Source: Luscinia megarhynchos | Lineage: Eukaryota > Chordata > Aves > Passeriformes > Turdidae | Assembly: GCA_034336665.1 (NCBI GenBank) | Contig: CM067566.1 | Location: 26,938,330 to 27,002,329, forward strand | Reading direction: 5' to 3' | Length of the DNA stretch: 64,000 nucleotides | Part shown: positions 57,651-64,000 of the stretch, in pieces | Layout: the number at the start of each line of letters is the position of its first letter | Position numbering within the stretch: position 1 is the first letter of the stretch | Position numbers and translations under genes: made by a program | The notes under the pieces: generated by a model | What the model was told of the DNA's origin: nothing | What the model saw: only the letters and a program-made list of their open reading frames with translations | Database searches by the model: none

Positions 57651-59599
57651 GTATAGCTTACAAATCGTATCAATTTTAAGGGACATGAAATTATTTTATG
57701 TCATCAACTTACTCCTTTAAGTTACAATTATCTAGCACATCCAGAAACATCTTACTGCTTCTTACTTAATGCCCACATGAAAAAGTCAGGGAGAGGCCAG
57801 AGGGGAACTGGCACACTGTGCCAGACAACTAAAAAAAATGAACTCAAGGGATTTTTGTAGGTGGTTTTGTTTTGTTGGGGTTTTTTTTGCTTATTTTGTT
57901 TTGCCCTTTTTTCTTCGGTTGGTTGGTTTTTTCTAAATAGGAGACAAAGACTTATTGCTAACTCGTGGTAAGCATATTTACCTAGAATGTGGGAGATGTA
58001 AGACTAAGTACTTCCTCTGAAACTGTCCACAGATGAAGAATTACCACATGAAAGACAGCAAGAGCAATACACAGACCACACAGGTAACTACATGGCTACA
58101 GAGACCAGGCACTTGACTCCCTAACAGCTACTTATGTTTGTAAGCACTTTTACTGATCTCCTTGATAAGCCAAGAGTTTGTGTAATGTTAGACTTAGATC
58201 ATTACTCTGACCACTCATTTCCATGGCTACATGAAATTCCTTCTTTTCAGCTAGCATTAATATGTGATCAGTCAACATAGCCAAAAACTGGTCAAGTCCC
58301 AAACTAACCCAAATGTTGTTTCATACAGCTAAATCAACTACATTTCTTTCACCGTAAGAGTGCTCAAAAGCTGTGCTGTCACAGGGAAAGAGGAAGCAGC
58401 AAATCACCAGGTTAGACATCTTTCGGCAACAGTGGCATTTCATGCTGACCTACACCATTTGTTAAATCATAATCAGAGAGCAAAATTAGGAAAAACAAGA
58501 TTCAAATTTTGCTCAAAGAAATTAGCACTGTAGTTACTACTTGAGAAGCCTGCATCATATTTAAACGAAACATCTTTAGTTTCCCATGTGCTGTTGCCTC
58601 TCACATGACAATCCATGACAAATTAAACTTCTGGGCAGAATGCAATTCATTCTCACATACTGATCCAGACTCATGGATCAGCTTCTGGTTATGAAAACAA
58701 ACTCAGAGTCAATGGGAATCTCAAGCAAAATGTAAATATATGTACCTGATGTGTTGCTTAGTTGTCAACCTATTTATCAAACAGCGTGCTAATTAGCATC
58801 AAGTTGGATGGTTTTAGGATGATCCTTAGTACAGATAATTATACAAGGATATTCCTCTAAATTAGTAATCTCAAACTAAGAGAATCTGATGAATGTTTTA
58901 CACCATCAGCAGCTACTTGTAACACTTACAATTGTACAGGTATACCAAATGGACATAATTTTTTAAAAATGACAACAGTTGCTAACAGCAACATCCAAGA
59001 ACATATGACAGGTGTTTTGCAAAGATAATATTTCATCTGAAACTTAATGATCTCTATCACATACATGCATACGTGCAAATAAAACACTTCCAGAAATATT
59101 TAGTGCTACTCACTACAAGTTGATTGCACAATCCATGATTTGTGCAGCTGTGGAAGTGCTTCTGGTGCCTAAATTTCCCAGCATGGGTGACTCATGCACA
59201 GCTAAATTATTCTGTAAAGCTTTTGTGAAGAGTGGACTGTTTGCCCGCCTGAAAAATGGAGTAGGCAATGTACTTCACTGGAAAGCATCTTCAAAAATAA
59301 AAAAGTGAGACTTCACATTTCCATAAAATGAGGAGCTGGAAAATTTTAAGCTATAACACTGAAGTGCAGTCCAAGTCAAAAATTACCAAACAAGCAGCTC
59401 CTCCTCCCTACCTCCACCTACCACTTCCCCCAGAACTCCTGCACATCATTTTGAAGACCACAAAGTGGTAATGAAAGAAAAATGAATGAGGTAGCTGGAA
59501 AAAGAACAAAACAAAACATGGAAAGCACTAGGGGATGGTCAATTCATTGTATTTCAACTGTAAGAGAAGAGCAAGTTTGGGACCACTTGATGAACAGCC
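57651..59599. other. Sequence between oppositely oriented CR1 copies
   Basis: AT-rich, with a T/G-rich low-complexity stretch at about 57855-57935. No gene recognised. Confidence 0.5.
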
Positions 59600-60657
59600 A
59601 CAAGTCTATGCGGCTGATGAGATGATGTTGCCATGCCATTCTTTATTGTATTTGAAAAGCCACGGCAGTCAGACGAAAACCCTCTTGACTGGAAAAACAG
59701 AAATATCAGTCCTATTTTTTAAAAAACGGAGAAATGAATATCCAGGCAACCACAGAACAATGAACCTCACCTCTGTGTCTGAGAAGATCATGGAAGCAAT
59801 TTTAAGGCACATACAAGTGCCTTAAGCAAGGCACTTGTTTAAGGGGAGGAGGAGATCAGAGACAGCCAGCACAGCTTTCCTAAGGGCAAGTCATGCCTGA
59901 CCAATCTGGTGGCCTTCAATGATGAAGCAATGATGAAGCTGACAAGGTTAAGAACAACCGATGTCATCTAACTAGACTTCTGTAAGGCTTTTGACATGGT
60001 CCACACAACATCCTTTTGACCAAATTGGAGAGACATAGGTTTGAATGGTGGACTGTTGGAGGGAAAACTAACTGGATGGATGGATGGACACTGCCAGAAG
60101 ACTTTGTAGTCAACGACTCTATGTCCAGATGAAGGCCAGTGACAAGAGGTGACTGCATCCAGCTCTCGCATCCTCAACACAAGAAAGACACAGACCTGTT
60201 AGAGCAGGCCCAGGGGAGGACACAAAGATCAGAAGACTGGAACACCTCTTCTACTGAAGACAGGCTGAGAGAGCTGAGGTTCTTCAGCCTGAAGCAGAAA
60301 GGCTTCACAGAAACTTCACTGCAGCCTTCCTGTACTTGAAAGGGTTTTTAAAAAAGAGGGAGAGCAACTTTTTAAACAAGTAGATAATTACAGAACAAGG
60401 AGGAACAGTTTAAAACCAAAACAGCAAAGATTTAGATTAGATGTTAGGAAGAAACTCTTTATTCAGAGGGTGCTGAGGCACTGGAACAGGTTTTCCAGAG
60501 AAGTTGTGGATAGTCCATTCCTGGAAGTGTTTGAAACCAGGTTGGATGTGACCCTGAGCAACCTGATCTAGTGAATGGCATTCCCTACTCATGAGGGAGG
60601 GGGATTAGAACTAGATGATCTTTAAGGTCTCTTCCAAACTAAGCCTATGATTCTATC
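59600..60657 (+). mobile_element. CR1 LINE, rearranged copy
   Basis: The + strand encodes a degraded reverse-transcriptase start (NHRTMNLTSVSEKIMEAILR at about 59745-59810) and later a [13 protein letters not shown] stretch near 59974-60000. The finger/palm FADD region is missing. The 3' end is classical: cattcctggaagtgtttgaa and agatgatctttaaggtctct, ending ctatgattctatc. A (GGAT)n patch is at about 60073-60088. Confidence 0.87.
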
Positions 60658-63600
60658 AAAAAATATGTGACAAAACACACTTCTGTATTAGCATGCTTAC
60701 TATCATATTCCTATGGTTAACAAGTTTTAACAGAAGTAAAGAACTTAATTTTCTAGAATTCTAGTGTCTGCCAGGTCCTTCAGCTTACCCCTCAATACAA
60801 CTACCTGTTATTAAAAAAACAAGCTTATACTCTAAACAAAAACTCAACTCTATACTTAGAGAATTCCAGACTTTAATTTCACTAAAGCAAATACTGGAGT
60901 TACTCTTCTGTCAGAACTTCCAACAGAAGAATCTAGGCTCAACTGGAATTACAGTGACTGCAAGACTTGAGATAAAGGACAAGTACTTCATATTACAAAG
61001 GCAAGAAGTGCCTTAACAGGGAAAGGGGACACCCCCCCTCCACAAAAGACAAATAAACAAACAAATCCAACCAACTAAACCAAAACAGAAACCCCCAAAA
61101 ATGCATCAAACCAGAAGAGTTTTGCAATGGACACAGAGACAAAATAACTCTTGGCTAAAGAATGAATAAAACTAAGACAAAACAAGTTCAGTTTTACTGT
61201 TCTTAGAAACTTTTGGCAAAACACTCAGTAACCACTTGGGGTATAGATGCTAAGTATCCTTTTGCCACCCTGCTACAAGAAGAATCCAAAGGAAATGGAA
61301 TCATCCAGCACTTAGTCAGTCATTGAACTTGTTCAGGGAGAAAAGATGATACATTACTGTAACAAAAGAGATAGTGCTCCATGAACTAAACAGAAACAGC
61401 AATGCAGCAATAGGAAAAAGTATATAAAACCAACTCCAAATTTAATTTAATTTTACTGTAATCACTCTGCATATACGCTTATACAGAAATAAGAGTATCT
61501 CGATTCAAACATTAGAGCACTGAACACAATTTCTGAATATTCAGGAAACAAAGCTCAAAGAAAAATTGTAGTTTAAAGTAACACTGTAACATTTAACATT
61601 TTCTTAACATTTTGTGCTTCTAAAACATTATCTATTTATGCAGCCAACAAATTTTTTCATTTTTTCTTTATTCTCCTGTGCCGTAGAAGCATGCACTCCC
61701 TCCTCTGAAACTTTCAGAGGTTGTGCTAAGTCCAGAAAACCTACTGAAATCACCTTTTGAGGGTCACCAGAGAAATGGTGAAAGACAACAAAATTCCTTC
61801 TTCTCATATATCAGTATCATCTTCAAAATATTGGTTCTAGTCAATTTAACTGTAAATTAAGTTGATTAATTATGATGAGAATATTACCCTTCATGCACTG
61901 GGAATTTTTATAATGAAGGCTTTCAATACCTTGCAGACTAATTCAATGCTCATAGCTAAATTCTATCATGTGTCTCCCACTCTTTCAAAAATATTCTAAG
62001 AGCATGATATTGACTGAAAGACAACACATAGCAGGAAATTCCACACCAAGCTCTTATAAACTTTGCAGCTACATTATTTAAGACAATAATTTTTAAGATT
62101 AGATTAAGGGCAGGGAAAAGGTCACAAATTCAGCTCCTTTTCGTATTTTGGTAATTCAGATTCTATCCTGACATCTCATTTAAACCCTACAATGTTTCAA
62201 ATGAGTCCTCAAAGTCATTTCTGTGAGAACTATTAGTCCTTTTTCTATCTGTAATACACAACAAAAAAATCATCAACTACTTAGGACCACACTTGCTACA
62301 TTTGCGTGACTTTAAACTCCCTTCCTCAGTTTTAAAATTTTTATCTTCTACAGTTCTCAAGTTTTTCTTTCACAGAACAATCAGACCACATTATTTCTAT
62401 GTACCAAGACACATGTTTCTGAGTGCTTATTTTCTGCCCCTCGAAGACTTACCTGCACTCTTGAGATCCCAACGTTAAGGAAAGATTCCTGTCTATCCAG
62501 GAGCCACTCTGGCAGTCACTCTCACCATCAGAGACTTTCATGCTGGGACCAAGGCCCCTTCACAGTGGGTGCTTCTATCCCTCACAGGGCACTTTTCCCA
62601 CTTAATTAACAAAATCTGACCTAGATCATCTAAGTCTCCCAAAAGCAACACTAAAAATATTTATAAAAGTATTACAGCTATTTCCGTTTACAATTAATGC
62701 ATCAGTTACCAAAATACAAAATTACATCAGGTTTTATTTAATTCTCTTCCTGCTCACCACATTGTGAGAATGGTTCCAAAGACCCAGGATCTTGCTAGTG
62801 GCCTATGAAACACTGGTATTGAGGAATGGGATACCAAAAGTTATCAATATTTACAGGAAATCCTGAAACTAACATAAATTTTACATTCAGGCCATATGCT
62901 AACAGGGTAATGAAAACAGCTGTATTGTATTTAAGCACACATTAAAGCTTGAAACAGTTTACTTACAGTAAACACATTAAAAAATAGCAATGAAATATTC
63001 TTAAAGCCAAGATTACTAAAATAATGAGGAGTCTTACCGGCTTACAACTCACATTTGACTCTCAACATTTTTCTTCATATGAAATTGAGGCTTCTATCTC
63101 AATTTTGAAGAAATTAAATAATGCAAATAACTTTGTTATTTTGTTGTTTTTATTAAAGTCAATGATTTTTTTCAAACAGTTTCAAAATGCTGCTGCTTCT
63201 TATCCTGTTGCAAGCTTAATAGTTTCAGGTGGATTTTAATGATTATATTGAAAGAATGGTAGGTTTAAACATTCCTGTCAACAGAAATCTTAATTGAATC
63301 GTTTGGAATCTTCTGGAAAATATGCTGAAAGTCAAGGTCAAGTTTCTGTAAAGATCTAATAAACAAGAAACATAGCTGAACTTAATCCTAATTACTGGCT
63401 TAGATATGTGGGATAATATACTGCAGTTAAGCATGTAAAATTCTTGGGAAACTTGGAACTTTAAATTTAAACAGGGCAGATGGAGAGTACTCTTTCAATT
63501 GCTATTTCAAGATAAAATGATTTAACACCAGCACCTAAATATTACTTAGATTTTCAACACCTTAACAACTGAGGAATTCATTCCAGACAAAAAAGTCTGT

Positions 63601-64000
63601 TATGATTCATGACAGCTAAGGCAAGAAAAAAGGGTAATAACTGCAAAAACCTGCAAAGACCATCTCTTTCTCATTTTTTGCCTTGCTCTTACTTAATGAC
63701 TGCCATAAAACACTGGCCTTGGGGTTTTATCAAGCAGATAAGTAGCTCAAGCAAAACATTTGGGGCAGGAAGCATATGTATTTTCGGATTCTATACTAAA
63801 ACTAAAAAATGAAATAAATTAGAAAGAAATCCTCTCTTTAACAATTTAAAAATATAAGCATGGAAAAAACCCAAACCAATCCATCAAAATTACAAAAGGC
63901 AGTTACTATTTAGTTGTTTGAACCACTGTCATTTATAGTATTTATGTGCTTCATTGACAGTTTATATTATCAAAATTGGAAAAAAGTATTCCTGGCACTT
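60658..64000 (-). other. CLOCK: CLOCK 5' intron, distal part
   Basis: AT-rich sequence after the last CR1. A C/A-rich low-complexity stretch is at 61030-61100. No CpG island, promoter or exon is recognisable, so I infer the CLOCK promoter lies beyond 64000. Confidence 0.5.

Noticed and set aside
60073..60088. (GGAT)n as an independent satellite
   Set aside because: Only about four units, inside a CR1 copy. Too short to list separately.
1..64000. Defence system, CRISPR array or prokaryotic operon
   Set aside because: Introns, CR1 and LTR elements and CLOCK/TMEM165 show that this is vertebrate DNA. No direct-repeat array with spacers is present.

Overview
This window is vertebrate nuclear DNA, almost certainly from a bird. 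It carries two convergent, intron-rich genes: the 3' five exons of TMEM165 on the + strand and the whole coding sequence of the circadian transcription factor CLOCK on the - strand. The bird assignment rests on four CR1 LINE copies, an LTR family I recognise from bird genomes, and a CLOCK protein that matches what I remember of chicken CLOCK (for example MFFTIST at the N-terminus and a PVFQ junction before the FSAQLG exon). No prokaryotic gene, CRISPR array or operon is present. Most open frames in the window are chance or lie inside repeats.

Layout. TMEM165 exons 2-6 lie at 212-7233; exon 1 is left of the window. Its 3' untranslated region follows, with a candidate poly(A) signal near 8048. 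From about 8.1 to 12 kb the sequence is intergenic or 3' UTR of uncertain ownership. The CLOCK 3' UTR probably fills about 12.1-17.2 kb. CLOCK coding exons run right to left from 45174 to 17239: 20 exons, 858 codons with stop, all with GT-AG introns and consistent phase. From 45219 to 64000 there is one 5' UTR splice acceptor and then at least 18.8 kb of 5' intron. No promoter or CpG island is visible, so the CLOCK first exon and promoter are probably beyond the right edge.

Mobile DNA. CR1 copies lie at about 22892-23952 (-), 52080-52947 (+), 55525-57650 (-) and 59600-60657 (+). A solo LTR at 35331-35900, with TG/CA ends and a 5-bp target duplication, begins at position +10 of a CLOCK intron. 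A second fragment of the same LTR family lies on the other side of the adjacent exon, and a different LTR sits in the same intron.

Function. TMEM165 is a Golgi membrane protein of the UPF0016 family, linked to manganese/calcium transport and glycosylation. CLOCK pairs with BMAL1 (ARNTL) through bHLH and PAS domains to drive E-box genes. The two share a locus, but nothing here shows a functional link. The best observations are the LTR at the splice donor, the exon flanked by two LTR copies, the 12-residue polyglutamine tract, a possible alternative acceptor, and an upstream ORF that overlaps the first CLOCK start codon. I found no new kind of biological system.
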